Positions 45,405 to 54,712 of a stretch of DNA of 64,000 nt are shown piece by piece; position 1 is the first letter of the stretch, and each line of letters opens with the position of its first letter. The translations under genes were made by a program, and so were the position numbers. Location of the stretch: assembly GCF_018860155.1 (NCBI RefSeq), contig NZ_JAHKNI010000027.1, forward strand, positions 1 to 64,000, in the 5' to 3' direction. This stretch comes from Nocardia albiluteola. Its GTDB lineage: Bacteria > Actinomycetota > Actinomycetes > Mycobacteriales > Mycobacteriaceae. The notes below the pieces were generated by a model, which was given only the letters and a program-made list of their open reading frames with translations, was not told where the DNA came from and made no database searches.

Positions 45405-46309
45405 TCGTCGATATGCCCGAGACCACCACCCAGGCGGTCAACAAGCGCCTGGTGTCGCTGCGCGAGTCCAGTGGCGTGGTCACCGTCGGACGGGTCCTCA
45501 CGCTGGTGGTGTGCACGCTGGACAGCTCCGAGGCCGAAGATGCGATCGCCGCGGCCAACGACGCCAGCCGCGAGCACCCCTGCCGGGTGATAGTGCTGGC
45601 GCGTGGCGACCGGTTCGCCGAGACGAAGCTGGACGCGCAGATCCGCGTCGGCGGCGACGCGGGTGCGGCCGAGGTGATCGTGCTGCGGCTGCAGGGCGAG
45701 CTGGTCAATCACGAGTCCAGCATGGTGATCCCGTTCCTGCTGGCCGATACGCCCGTGGTGGCGTGGTGGCCGCGTGGCGCCCCGCAGTTCCCGTCGCAGG
45801 ATTCGGTGGGGCGCTTGGCGATTCGCCGCATCACCGATGCCACCTTCGCTCCCGATCCGCAGGCCGCGATCAAGAAGCGGCTCGAGTCGTACGCGGCCGG
45901 GGATTCGGATCTGGCCTGGAGCCGGGTCACCTACTGGCGGGCGCTGCTGGCCGCGGCCCTGGACGAGCCGCCGTTCGAGCCGGTCCAGTCGGTGACGGTC
46001 TCGGGGCTGCGGGAAGAGCCCGCCCTCGACATCCTGGCAGGCTGGCTGGCCTCGCGCCTGGGCTGTCCGGTGGTCCGGCGCACGGGCGAGTTGAAGGTGG
46101 AGCTGCACCGGCCGTCGGTCTCGGTCGGGATCACCCGGCCGCAGACCGGCCGCACCGCGACGCTCACCCGCACCGGGGAACCCGATCAGCGCTTCGCCCT
46201 GGCCCGCCGCGAAACCACCGACTGCCTCTCCGAGGAGCTGCGCCGCCTGGACGCGGACGACGTCTACGCCGAGGCGCTCGCGGGCATCGCGAAGGTGACC
46301 TACGAATAG
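45401..46309 (+). CDS. opcA: Glucose-6-phosphate dehydrogenase assembly protein OpcA
   Basis: A 302-residue OpcA, known to bind and stimulate glucose-6-phosphate dehydrogenase in actinobacteria and cyanobacteria. The start is the GTG at 45401, which overlaps the zwf TGA (GTGA) and gives the family's usual MIVDMPETTT N-terminus; an ATG twelve bases earlier is rejected. The segment PVVAWWPRGAP is conserved. A strong hairpin follows at 46323. Confidence 0.92.
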   Translation: MIVDMPETTTQAVNKRLVSLRESSGVVTVGRVLTLVVCTLDSSEAEDAIAAANDASREHPCRVIVLARGDRFAETKLDAQIRVGGDAGAAEVIVLRLQGELVNHESSMVIPFLLADTPVVAWWPRGAPQFPSQDSVGRLAIRRITDATFAPDPQAAIKKRLESYAAGDSDLAWSRVTYWRALLAAALDEPPFEPVQSVTVSGLREEPALDILAGWLASRLGCPVVRRTGELKVELHRPSVSVGITRPQTGRTATLTRTGEPDQRFALARRETTDCLSEELRRLDADDVYAEALAGIAKVTYE

Positions 46310-46322
46310 GCTCGATCGCATG

Positions 46323-46361
46323 CGGCCTGCGCGGAATCCGAATCGGTACCCGCGCAGGCCG
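46323..46361 (+). terminator. Hairpin with 12-bp stem after opcA
   Basis: 46323-46334 and 46350-46361 pair perfectly around a 15-base loop and are followed by TTT. It lies between opcA and pgl, so pgl may be partly uncoupled from the operon. Confidence 0.7.
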
Positions 46362-46430
46362 TTTCGCATCCTCGAGCCGAATCGCCGAAAGCGGCATCGC
46401 ACAACCGAATCAGCGGACGAAAGGTGACTC

Positions 46431-47165
46431 ATGAACCAGCCGAACGTCGAGGTGCATTCCGGCACAGCGGATCTGGTGGCCGCGGCGGCGGCGCACTTCG
46501 TCGCCGTGGTGACGAAGGCGCAGTCCGAGCGTGGGTCGGCGTCGGTGGTGCTGACCGGCGGGGGCACCGGCATCGGGCTGCTGGAGATGGTGCGCAAGTC
46601 ACCCGGGGGCATCGACTGGTCGCGACTGGATGTGTTCTGGGGCGACGACCGGTTCGTTCCGGCGGACGACGGCGACCGCAACGACCTGCAGGCCCGCCAG
46701 GCGCTGCTGGATCACGTGCCGCTGGATCCGTCGCGGGTGCATCCGATGGCCGCCTCGGACGGCGAATATCCGGACCCGGTCGAGGCCGCCGCGGAGTACT
46801 CCGCCGCAGTGCACGCCCACCTCGCCGAGCACGGCTCGTTCGATCTGCACCTGCTCGGCATGGGCGGTGAGGGGCACATCAATTCGCTGTTCCCGCATAC
46901 CGATGCGGTCCGTGAGGAGCACGAGCTGGTGGTGGCGGTGACGAATTCGCCCAAGCCGCCGCCGGTCCGGATCACCCTGACCCTGCCGGCGGTGCGCCGC
47001 ACCCGGCACGTGGTGCTGGTCGTCGGCGGCGAGGCCAAGGCCGCGGCCGTCGCCGCGGCGCTCAATGGCGCGGCGCCCGTGGATATTCCGTCGGCGGGCG
47101 CGATCGGCACCGAGTCCACGACGTGGCTGCTGGACGAGCCCGCCGCCGCCGATCTCCCCCGCTGA
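46431..47165 (+). CDS. pgl: 6-phosphogluconolactonase
   Basis: A 244-residue enzyme that hydrolyses 6-phosphogluconolactone, the second step of the pathway. Conserved segments are LTGGGTGIGL, DVFWGDDRFVP (with DDGDRN) and GMGGEGHINSLFPH (near residue 143), where the family His of the GxxxDGHxxSLFP motif is retained. AAAGGTG precedes the ATG. It follows opcA across a 121-bp gap with a hairpin. Confidence 0.93.
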   Translation: MNQPNVEVHSGTADLVAAAAAHFVAVVTKAQSERGSASVVLTGGGTGIGLLEMVRKSPGGIDWSRLDVFWGDDRFVPADDGDRNDLQARQALLDHVPLDPSRVHPMAASDGEYPDPVEAAAEYSAAVHAHLAEHGSFDLHLLGMGGEGHINSLFPHTDAVREEHELVVAVTNSPKPPPVRITLTLPAVRRTRHVVLVVGGEAKAAAVAAALNGAAPVDIPSAGAIGTESTTWLLDEPAAADLPR

Positions 47166-47193
47166 CCGGGACCGAAACCGCACATATTCCCTC

Positions 47194-47229
47194 CTCCGGC
47201 CCGGCCGCATACGTGCGGCCGGGCCGGAG
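47194..47229 (+). terminator. Hairpin with perfect 16-bp stem after pgl
   Basis: 47194-47209 pairs with 47214-47229 around TACG. It is followed by TCTCT. It closes the pentose phosphate operon. Confidence 0.8.
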
Positions 47230-47363
47230 TCTCTATGCGCTCGCGGATTTCCGATAGCCGGTTTCACCGTTTTCGCTGCGGGAAGCCCCGCCATGGCGGC
47301 ACCCTTCTAGTGAAGCATCGACACAAAACTCGGTGCTTTGTCTCGGGGATGAGGAGCGGGGCG

Positions 47364-48437
47364 ATGAGACATCCGGTTCGGGTCGGCGCGCTCCTGCTGC
47401 TCGGAGTCCTCACGCTCACGACGGGCGGCTGTTCGATGTCGTCACGATCCGGCGCCACCCACATCACGGCCGAATTCCGAAGTATCACAGGCATGTTCGA
47501 AGGAAATCCCGTGACCGTACTGGGCATCCGGGTGGGCCGCGTCGATCGAATCGTCCCACACGACACCTACGCCGAGGTGCACATCACCGTTGACGGCGGC
47601 GTGCAACTCCCGCAGAACGTCACCGCCGCACTGATTTCCCCCTCGATCGTGACCGACCGGCACATCGAGCTGACCCCGCGATACACCGGCGGACCCGAAC
47701 TGCCCGCCGATGCCTACCTTCCGCTGGACCGGACCCGCAGCCCCGTCGAACTGGACACCCTCCTGAAGACGATCGACCAATTCACCGCCGCATTGCGTCC
47801 TCGCCCCGGCGGCACCGCGGGCCCGCTGGACGCCGACCTGCTGTCCCGGATGCTCGACGGCCGGGGCAAGCAGATCCACGACACCCTCGCGGCGCTGACG
47901 GGCGCCCTGCGGACCGGCGCCGCGGACCGGGATGCGATCTCGCACATCATCGTCACGCTGGACGAGCTGACGACGACGTTGGCCGGAAACGACCGCTGGG
48001 TGCGGGAATTCAGCAATCAGATCAGCCGGATGATCGAATTACTGGCCGAGCAATCACCGGGATTGCAGGCCACCCTCGACCAACTCGAGGCGGTGCTGAG
48101 CGGTACGGGAACCGCCTTCTACCAGTACCGCGACCGCCTCACCTCGGCCCTGACCGGACTGATCACCGTCGCGGAACAGCTCCGCGCGAATGCCGCCGGC
48201 GTCACCGAGATCACCGACGTCCTGCCGCTGTTACTGGAGAACCTCGACGGTGTCGTCGACCGGCCGGGCGGCCATGCCCGCGGGCACGTGGTGCTCGGTG
48301 CGTTCTTCTCCGGCGAGATCATCACCACCTTCTGCGAGCGCATCCAGATGCGGGCCGACGGTTGCCGCACCGGAGACGTGCAGGACCTCGGCCTGGATTT
48401 CGGCCTGACCGCGGCCCTGCTGGGCCTGTCGCGTTGA
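47364..48437 (+). CDS. Orphan MCE-family lipoprotein
   Basis: A 357-residue lipoprotein: signal peptide ending in the lipobox LTTGGC with the modified Cys at 23. The MCE domain follows (about residues 30-110, containing EGNPVTVLGIRVGRVDRI) and then a long helical region as in LprN-type MCE proteins. Mce proteins form lipid-import complexes across the cell envelope. Here there are no yrbE or other mce genes nearby, so it is an orphan. The ATG at 47364 follows AGGAG at seven bases; upstream in-frame starts are rejected. Confidence 0.85.
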   Translation: MRHPVRVGALLLLGVLTLTTGGCSMSSRSGATHITAEFRSITGMFEGNPVTVLGIRVGRVDRIVPHDTYAEVHITVDGGVQLPQNVTAALISPSIVTDRHIELTPRYTGGPELPADAYLPLDRTRSPVELDTLLKTIDQFTAALRPRPGGTAGPLDADLLSRMLDGRGKQIHDTLAALTGALRTGAADRDAISHIIVTLDELTTTLAGNDRWVREFSNQISRMIELLAEQSPGLQATLDQLEAVLSGTGTAFYQYRDRLTSALTGLITVAEQLRANAAGVTEITDVLPLLLENLDGVVDRPGGHARGHVVLGAFFSGEIITTFCERIQMRADGCRTGDVQDLGLDFGLTAALLGLSR

Positions 48438-48452
48438 GTCCCGCCGAACCGG

Positions 48453-49442
48453 TCAGCGCCGGCCGACCGGCGAGAGCTCGGCCAGATGCGTCAGGAGGAA
48501 CTCGTTCACCGCGCCCGTACGCTCCAGATGCACCAGATGCCCTGCACCCTCGACCTTTTCGACCGCGCGCAGATCGCGGACGTTGGCACTCAGCGTGGCC
48601 AGTGGGTCGCGGCCGCTGAAACCCTCCATGTCCGGGTCGTTTTCGCCGTACAGGAAGTAGGCGGGCACCTCCACGACCGTCGGCAGCTCCGCGGTCAGTT
48701 CCCAGTTGCGGTCCAGGGCCCGATACCAGTTCAGGCCACCGGTGAATCCGGTGCGCTCGAATTCCGTTGCCAGAATTTCGAATTCACCCTCGGTCAGCCA
48801 CTTCCAGGGCAGCTCGGGGGCCTGCGGCAGCACGTCGAGATAGCCCAGGCCCGGCGGGTTCTTCCAGGTGTCCAGGTAGTGGTAGTCGCCACTGAGCGAA
48901 TAGTAGACACGGGCCAGGAATTCCCTCGGGCGCGCAGCGAGTTCGGCGTCCGCCACCCCGGGCGTCTGAAAGTACGACAGATGGAGGAAATGCCGCTCGG
49001 CGGCTCGGGTCCAGAACGCCGAGGGCGCCTTGGGCGGGCGCGGGGCATACGGATTGTTCAGCACGAAGACCGCCTCGACCCGCTCGGGCGCGCGCAGTGC
49101 CAGCTCCCACACCAGCTGCGCTCCGAAGTCCAGGCCCACGAAAACCGCTCGCTCGGCACCCAATTCGTCGAGCAGGCCCAGCAGGTCGGCGATCACCTCG
49201 CGGTTGGTGTGCGCCTCGACGCCCTCGGGCGCCTCGGTGCGGCCGTATCCGCGCAGATCGGGGGCGATGGCGTGATATCCGGCCGCGGCCAGCACGGCCA
49301 GCTGCCGATGCCAGACGAACCAGCCGTGCGGGAATCCGTGACAAAAGATCACGGGAAGCCCCTCGCCCTGCTCGGCGATATGCATCGAGATGCCGTTGGT
49401 CTGCACGAACCGATGTGTTGGCTCCACGCCGCCTCCATTCAT
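48453..49442 (-). CDS. Alpha/beta hydrolase, epoxide hydrolase-type
   Basis: A 329-residue hydrolase. The oxyanion-loop motif is HGFPHG (about residues 35-40), the nucleophile Asp lies in FVGLDFGAQ (D105), and the C-terminal His is in GAGHLVHLE. An Asp nucleophile and the HGxP motif fit epoxide hydrolases or haloalkane-type enzymes rather than esterases. The cap region contains YSLSGDYHYLDTW with candidate Tyr residues. It is divergent from the SDR gene, with a 41-bp gap carrying a KstR-like palindrome. Confidence 0.85.
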   Translation of the reverse strand: MNGGGVEPTHRFVQTNGISMHIAEQGEGLPVIFCHGFPHGWFVWHRQLAVLAAAGYHAIAPDLRGYGRTEAPEGVEAHTNREVIADLLGLLDELGAERAVFVGLDFGAQLVWELALRAPERVEAVFVLNNPYAPRPPKAPSAFWTRAAERHFLHLSYFQTPGVADAELAARPREFLARVYYSLSGDYHYLDTWKNPPGLGYLDVLPQAPELPWKWLTEGEFEILATEFERTGFTGGLNWYRALDRNWELTAELPTVVEVPAYFLYGENDPDMEGFSGRDPLATLSANVRDLRAVEKVEGAGHLVHLERTGAVNEFLLTHLAELSPVGRR

Positions 49443-49445
49443 TAC

Positions 49446-49459
49446 TAGAACATGTTCTC
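49446..49459. promoter_or_regulatory. KstR-like operator TAGAACATGTTCTC
   Basis: AGAACATGTTCT is a perfect 12-bp palindrome and fits TnnAACnnGTTnnA, the KstR consensus of cholesterol catabolism in mycobacteria and relatives, except for the last base (C instead of A). It lies in the gap between two divergent starts. Confidence 0.5.
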
Positions 49460-49483
49460 ATTCCAAGGTAGTGTCCCGAAACT

Positions 49484-50323
49484 ATGAGCGGAACACTTTC
49501 CGGCAAGGTCGCGGTCGTCACCGGCGCCAGCCGGGGCATCGGCAAGGGCATCGCGCTGGAACTGGGCGCGGCCGGCGCGACGGTGTACATCACCGGCCGC
49601 ACCGCGAGCCCGGGCCGCCTGCCCGGCACCGTCGCGCAGACCGCCGAGGAGATCGCCGAGCTCGGCGGTGTGGGGGTGCCGTACGTGTGCGACCACCGCG
49701 ACGACGATGCCGTGCGGGGCCTGTTCGAGCAGATCCGCGCCGACCACGGACGCCTGGATGTGCTGGTGAACAACGTCTACAACGCACCGGCCTCCGCGCG
49801 CTGGCTCGGCCGCCCGTTCTGGGAGGTGCCGCCGGAGGCCTGGGACGAGAGTTTCGACATCGGCGTCCGATCCCATTACGTGGCAAGCGTTTTCGCCGCT
49901 CCCGCACTGATCGAGTCCGGCGGCCTGATCGTGAGCATCTCCTCCCCCGGCGCGGAACACTTCACCCACAACACCGTGTACGGCGTCGCGAAGTGCGCGG
50001 TCGACCGACTCACCGCCGATATGGCCCACGATCTCGCCGACACCGGCGTCACCGCGGTCTCGCTGTGGCCCGGCATCGTCAATACCGAACTGCTGCAAAT
50101 GGTTCCACCCGACGCCGACGGCCGCCGCCTGATCACCCTGCCCGGCGAAGGCACCTTCGACCTGAACGAGGCCGAGACTCCCCGCTTTCCCGGCCGCGCC
50201 GTCGTCGCGCTCGCCACCGACCCCGACCGCCGCGCCCGGACCGGAAAGGCCTGGCGGGTGCGCGATCTCGCCGATGCCTACGGCTTCACCGACATCGACG
50301 GCCGCGTACCCCGCCTCGGCTGA
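49484..50323 (+). CDS. Short-chain dehydrogenase/reductase
   Basis: A 279-residue SDR. The cofactor motif is TGASRGIG (13-20), the NNVYNAP segment follows the fourth strand, and the catalytic YGVAK (Y166, K170) follows Ser in VSISSPG. The Y-x3-K and N motifs are complete, so the enzyme is likely active with NAD(P)H; the substrate is unknown. Its place opposite an epoxide hydrolase and a KstR-like site suggests lipid or sterol metabolism, but this is inference. Confidence 0.9.
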   Translation: MSGTLSGKVAVVTGASRGIGKGIALELGAAGATVYITGRTASPGRLPGTVAQTAEEIAELGGVGVPYVCDHRDDDAVRGLFEQIRADHGRLDVLVNNVYNAPASARWLGRPFWEVPPEAWDESFDIGVRSHYVASVFAAPALIESGGLIVSISSPGAEHFTHNTVYGVAKCAVDRLTADMAHDLADTGVTAVSLWPGIVNTELLQMVPPDADGRRLITLPGEGTFDLNEAETPRFPGRAVVALATDPDRRARTGKAWRVRDLADAYGFTDIDGRVPRLG

Positions 50324-50390
50324 GCAGAGAGCGCCCTACCGTCCCGGTCCCGATCAACGGCGCTTTGATCATGCGGATCCCGGGCGTAGT

Positions 50391-50406
50391 CTGAACTTTC
50401 GTTCAG
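50391..50406. promoter_or_regulatory. Perfect inverted repeat CTGAAC-TTTC-GTTCAG
   Basis: Six-base arms around four bases, about 32 bp upstream of the helicase ATG. A candidate operator for a TetR-type regulator or a short hairpin in the leader. Confidence 0.4.
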
Positions 50407-50437
50407 CGATCACCGCCGACGATCGGGGGAGGACGGT

Positions 50438-53400
50438 ATGCGGGGGCCCGAACATGCTGCGCAATTGGTGCGATTCTGGCAATCCATCGAGATGTTCAGC
50501 CCGCAAGAGGTGCCCGCGCCCAGCCCGCGAACGAACCGGCCCTCGAGCCCGTTCGTTCTCGACATGCCGGACGATGATGTTCCGCCGTGGCACGAAGATC
50601 ATTGGATCCATCGAGAAATGCCGCTGCCGGAGGACAAGACCTGGCGGTTTACCGTGTACGGCGGAATCTTTGATGTCCAGAACGTATGCGTCGAGCTCGC
50701 CCGGGTGTTCGGCGACGACGGTGTTCAGCCCGACGGACGACGGGCCGGCCCCACCGCGATGTTCGCATTCACGCTCGATGCCCAGGGCACAGTGGTGGCG
50801 GACTCGTCGGTCCTGTCCGCATGCGCCTGGGCGATGAGCCGCCTTCGAGATCCCGGACCGAATGCGCGCGGCTGGCTACACGGCTTCGGAAAGGATGCCG
50901 CCGAATTTTCCGATGCAGTCGACAAGCTGGCGGTGCCTTCCACCACGAATTCGGATCCCGGTCCCGGCCCGTTGTCCCGCGCGGGCGCGGCGGTGGCCGA
51001 GCGGGGCCGTGCGGGAGCCGCGGAGGCCCTGATCAAGGGGGCGGGCGCCGCCGCGACGGCCGCGGCAACCGCGGGGGCGACGGCGGTCGGCGGGCCGATC
51101 GTCGGCGGGATCGCCGGTAAGGCGGCGGGCGCCTTCGTCGAAAAGGTCTTGGAACGCAAACCGGCCCAAGAGGATTCCGGTGACGCCGAGGCCGGAGCAC
51201 CGGCAGCTCCCACTCGTTACCGCTTCACCACACACGACCTTCACGACTTCGTGAAACAGCTCGGCGACGGGCTCGAGATCACGGAAAATCTCGGTGTCCA
51301 GGGGGTCCGCGTGCAATGTCGCCAGATCGCCACCCGCTATGCGGATGACGACGGCGGCGGCGACCACACGTTTCTCAACAGCTACATCGCCGAGGATCTC
51401 GAGCGGGTCGAGTCCGCCGTCCGCGCCGGCACCATCGGCGCCGCACTGCGGGACTATTTGTCCGACACCATCGCCGACTCACAGCGGGTGGATGTCCGCA
51501 CAAATCGTGACGCGATCCTCAGCGGCGTTGCCCCCACGATGTTCCCCGGCGGGCGATGGCCCGGCGCCCTCAGCAGACCGCTCGTGCTCGGCCAGCAGTT
51601 CGCGGTCAACCGTATGATGACCGAAATCGGCGGCACCGCTGGCATTTTCGCCGTCAACGGACCGCCCGGCACCGGCAAGACGACCATGTTGCGTGATGCC
51701 CTGGCCGGTCTCGTCGTGCAACGCGCCGAACGGCTCGCTGAGCTGGACCACCCGCGCAACGCGTTCACCGACCGGCTGGGACAGATCGACTATCAGGAGG
51801 ACCGCGGCTGGTCCGTGCGCGGCCTGCGCCCCGAACTGACCGGGTTCGAGATCCTGCTGGCAACCGCGGGCAACAAGGCCGCCGAGAACGTCACGGCCGA
51901 GATTCCGGCACTCGCCGCGGTGGCCGGAGCCAGGGCGGAGGCCGTGGCGATCGACTATTTCACGGAAATCGCCACCCGCATGCGCAACGGTGACGCCTGG
52001 GGCCTCGCGGCCGCCGTCCTGGGCAATATGGGCAAACGTAGGCAGTTCATCAGCAGATTCTGGTTCGGCGACGATCCGCGCCAGGAACGGCAACCGTCCT
52101 CAGGTGAGCAGGAGCAACCCGTCTCCGACGACGAGGGAATGCTGCGTGTCCTGCAACGTGCAGCGAACGGAGTCGACGCACCGCCGGACTGGGCGACGGC
52201 GGTCCGTGAATTCAGGGACGCCCGCGCCGAGGTACACCGCCTCGCGGCCGAACGGCAGGTCGTCGCGGACGCTGTCGCGGAGCTCCCCCGGTTGGAGGCC
52301 GCGATTCGCGAGGCGCAGAGCGCCATCGACGCGGCCGACATCGAACACAGCCGATGGCGCGAACAGCATCGGATCGCGACGGACACCCGCGACGCCGCCT
52401 CCCACGCGCTGGAGCAGTGCACGGACGACATCTCGTTACATAATCAGAGCCGTCCCGGATTCTGGATCTTGCTGTCCACGCTGTTCCGGGCCGGACGGAC
52501 GTGGAGCAGGCGCAGCGAAGAACTCGCCGACACACACAGCGCCGCCAGGGAGAAGCTGAGCCTCTGCGAGGCGGAGGTTGCCCGATGCACCGCGGGCTGG
52601 AGCACCGCCGCCGAGACCGGCCGCCGCTGCGTGCAGGACCATCGGGCCGCAGTGGCCGACGCACGCCGTCATGCCGATCTGATCGACGAAGCACGCGAGA
52701 ACTGGCCGACCACAGTCCCTTTCGGGGAAGCGATCGCCGACGAGGACCGCTTCCAGTTGCTCAACGCCTGGTCCGACGAGGAATTCACCGCGGCCAGGCA
52801 GAAACTCTTCCTCCAGGCGCTCACCCTGCACAAGGCGTTCGCCCTCAATGCGGCCGGCCCACTGCGCAGCAATCTGGGTGCGGCAATGACGTTGATCGGC
52901 AACAAGGTTCGCAACACTCCCGCGACCGAGGTTGTCCTCGCGGCGTGGCAGGCGCTGTTTCTCGTCGTCCCGATGGTTTCCACGACATTCGCATCGCTCC
53001 CGCGGCTGTTTGCCGATCTGACCTCGGAGTCCTTGGGGTGGTTGTTCATCGACGAGGCGGGCCAGGCCACACCGCAGCAGGCGGTCGGAGGGCTCTGGCG
53101 AACCCGCCGCGCGGTCATTGTCGGGGACCCCCAACAGCTCGAGCCCGTCGTCACGCTTCCGGTCAGTGCCCAGCGGGCGCTGCTCGAGCACCATCGCGTG
53201 GATCACCAGTGGCTGCCGGACTCGACGTCCGTGCAGCGGGTGTCCGATCGGCTGGCCCGCTTCGGCACGATGCTCGCCGAGCCCGAAGGCGACGGCCGGT
53301 TCTGGGTCGGCGCGCCACTGCGCGTGCATCGCCGGTGCGACCGGCCGATGTTCGAGGTCTCGAACCGCATCGCGTACGGGGGCGACCTCATGGTCTTCGG

Positions 53401-53881
53401 TACGCCCGACCGTCAGCCGTTCGTCGATGACGACATCTGGTTCGACATCAGGTCCAACGATGCCGACGGCAACTGGGTCCACGCAGAGGGACGGCAACTG
53501 CACCATCTACTCGATATGCTCCGCAACGGTATGGGACTGCCCGCCAACAGCATTCGGGTGATCAGCCCGTTTCGCGACGTGGTGCGAGGCGCGAAAACCG
53601 TTGCCCGGCAAACCATCGGCCACTCTTTCGCCAACGACAACGTCGGCACCGTCCATACCGTGCAGGGACAGGAATCCGATGTCGTCATCCTCGTCCTGGG
53701 AACCCCACCGCACAAGGGTGGCGCCCGCCAGTGGGCCGCGGCCAAGCCGAATCTGCTCAATGTCGCGGTGTCCCGCGCGAAGCGAAGGTTCTATGTGATC
53801 GGCAACCGTGAGGAGTGGTGCAAGGAGCACAACTTCAGCGTGCTCGCCTCCTTCATGAAGACTCAGGCCGGCGAGATGTGA
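50438..53881 (+). CDS. Large SF1 helicase, Upf1/DNA2-like, with Gly/Ala-rich N-terminal segment and coiled coil
   Basis: 1147 residues. Motif I is GPPGTGKTTM (about 408-417), II DEAGQA (872-877), III VGDPQQLEP (about 895), V VGTVHTVQGQESDVV and VI NVAVSRAKRRFYVIG (about 1107). All mark superfamily 1B ATP-dependent nucleic-acid helicases. Residues about 600-770 are a charged helical insertion likely to form a coiled coil. Residues about 180-235 are Gly/Ala-rich with GGPIVGGIAGKAAG, resembling a glycine zipper. No nuclease domain is recognised. GGAGG precedes the ATG at five bases. It stands alone; a defence or RNA-quality role is possible but unproven. Confidence 0.88.
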   Translation: MRGPEHAAQLVRFWQSIEMFSPQEVPAPSPRTNRPSSPFVLDMPDDDVPPWHEDHWIHREMPLPEDKTWRFTVYGGIFDVQNVCVELARVFGDDGVQPDGRRAGPTAMFAFTLDAQGTVVADSSVLSACAWAMSRLRDPGPNARGWLHGFGKDAAEFSDAVDKLAVPSTTNSDPGPGPLSRAGAAVAERGRAGAAEALIKGAGAAATAAATAGATAVGGPIVGGIAGKAAGAFVEKVLERKPAQEDSGDAEAGAPAAPTRYRFTTHDLHDFVKQLGDGLEITENLGVQGVRVQCRQIATRYADDDGGGDHTFLNSYIAEDLERVESAVRAGTIGAALRDYLSDTIADSQRVDVRTNRDAILSGVAPTMFPGGRWPGALSRPLVLGQQFAVNRMMTEIGGTAGIFAVNGPPGTGKTTMLRDALAGLVVQRAERLAELDHPRNAFTDRLGQIDYQEDRGWSVRGLRPELTGFEILLATAGNKAAENVTAEIPALAAVAGARAEAVAIDYFTEIATRMRNGDAWGLAAAVLGNMGKRRQFISRFWFGDDPRQERQPSSGEQEQPVSDDEGMLRVLQRAANGVDAPPDWATAVREFRDARAEVHRLAAERQVVADAVAELPRLEAAIREAQSAIDAADIEHSRWREQHRIATDTRDAASHALEQCTDDISLHNQSRPGFWILLSTLFRAGRTWSRRSEELADTHSAAREKLSLCEAEVARCTAGWSTAAETGRRCVQDHRAAVADARRHADLIDEARENWPTTVPFGEAIADEDRFQLLNAWSDEEFTAARQKLFLQALTLHKAFALNAAGPLRSNLGAAMTLIGNKVRNTPATEVVLAAWQALFLVVPMVSTTFASLPRLFADLTSESLGWLFIDEAGQATPQQAVGGLWRTRRAVIVGDPQQLEPVVTLPVSAQRALLEHHRVDHQWLPDSTSVQRVSDRLARFGTMLAEPEGDGRFWVGAPLRVHRRCDRPMFEVSNRIAYGGDLMVFGTPDRQPFVDDDIWFDIRSNDADGNWVHAEGRQLHHLLDMLRNGMGLPANSIRVISPFRDVVRGAKTVARQTIGHSFANDNVGTVHTVQGQESDVVILVLGTPPHKGGARQWAAAKPNLLNVAVSRAKRRFYVIGNREEWCKEHNFSVLASFMKTQAGEM

Positions 53882-53941
53882 GACGGCTACTGCCGCCGCG
53901 GTGAGAGCGCCGGTCCAGCAGGAGAGGCAGCCCAATAGGGA

Positions 53942-54667
53942 ATGCTCGTCCCAATGGCTACGGTTACAGCTGAGGTGAATCCTGTCTTCGCGCTGCTCGA
54001 CGCCAAGCTGACCATCGCGCATTCGCAGATCCTGTGGCGCGAGATCATCGGCAATGTATTCGGCGTCGGCTCCGCGGTCGGCGGCATGCGGCGGCGGGTC
54101 TGGGCGTGGCCGATCGGGATCGTGGGCAACGCGCTGCTGTTCACGGTCTTCGTCGGGGGCATCTTCCACACCCCGCAGCACCTGAACATGGCGGGTCAGG
54201 CCGGTCGGCAGCTGATGTTCATCGCGGTCAGCGCGTATGGCTGGTGGGGGTGGTACCGGCACGCGCGGACCGAATCCGGGCTCGAGCATCGGGGCGTGGT
54301 CCCGCGCTGGGCCACGACCCGGGAGCGCTGGGTGCTGGTCGTCGCGATGGCGGTGGGCACCCTCGGGTTCGCAAAGCTGTTCGCCCTGATCGGCTCGTAC
54401 GGGCCGTGGTCCGAATCGTGGATCTTCACCGGATCGGTGCTGGCAACCTACGGCATGGCGCGCGGGCTGGCGGAGTTCTGGGTGATCTGGATCGCGGTCG
54501 ACCTGGTGGGGGTGCCGCTGCTGCTGAAGGCGGGCTATTACCCCTCGGCCACCCTCTACCTCGCCTACGCGGGCTTTGTGGTGTGGGGATTCGCCGTGTG
54601 GTTCCGGACCATCAAGGCCGCGGACTCCATGCCGCGGCCGGATCTCGCGGCAACCGGTACACATTGA
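53942..54667 (+). CDS. pnuC: Nicotinamide riboside/mononucleotide transporter PnuC
   Basis: A 241-residue membrane protein with seven to eight hydrophobic helices and PnuC motifs: AYGWWGWYRHAR near residue 98 and the late WVIWIAVDLVGVPL. PnuC proteins import nicotinamide riboside for NAD synthesis. The ATG at 53942 is kept, but an in-frame ATG at 53954 is equally plausible. No nadR or riboswitch is seen here. It converges with secG. Confidence 0.9.
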   Translation: MLVPMATVTAEVNPVFALLDAKLTIAHSQILWREIIGNVFGVGSAVGGMRRRVWAWPIGIVGNALLFTVFVGGIFHTPQHLNMAGQAGRQLMFIAVSAYGWWGWYRHARTESGLEHRGVVPRWATTRERWVLVVAMAVGTLGFAKLFALIGSYGPWSESWIFTGSVLATYGMARGLAEFWVIWIAVDLVGVPLLLKAGYYPSATLYLAYAGFVVWGFAVWFRTIKAADSMPRPDLAATGTH

Positions 54668-54712
54668 GAGAGGGCCCGCCCAACGGCGAACCCTCGTAGT
54701 GTCGCGGACCCG

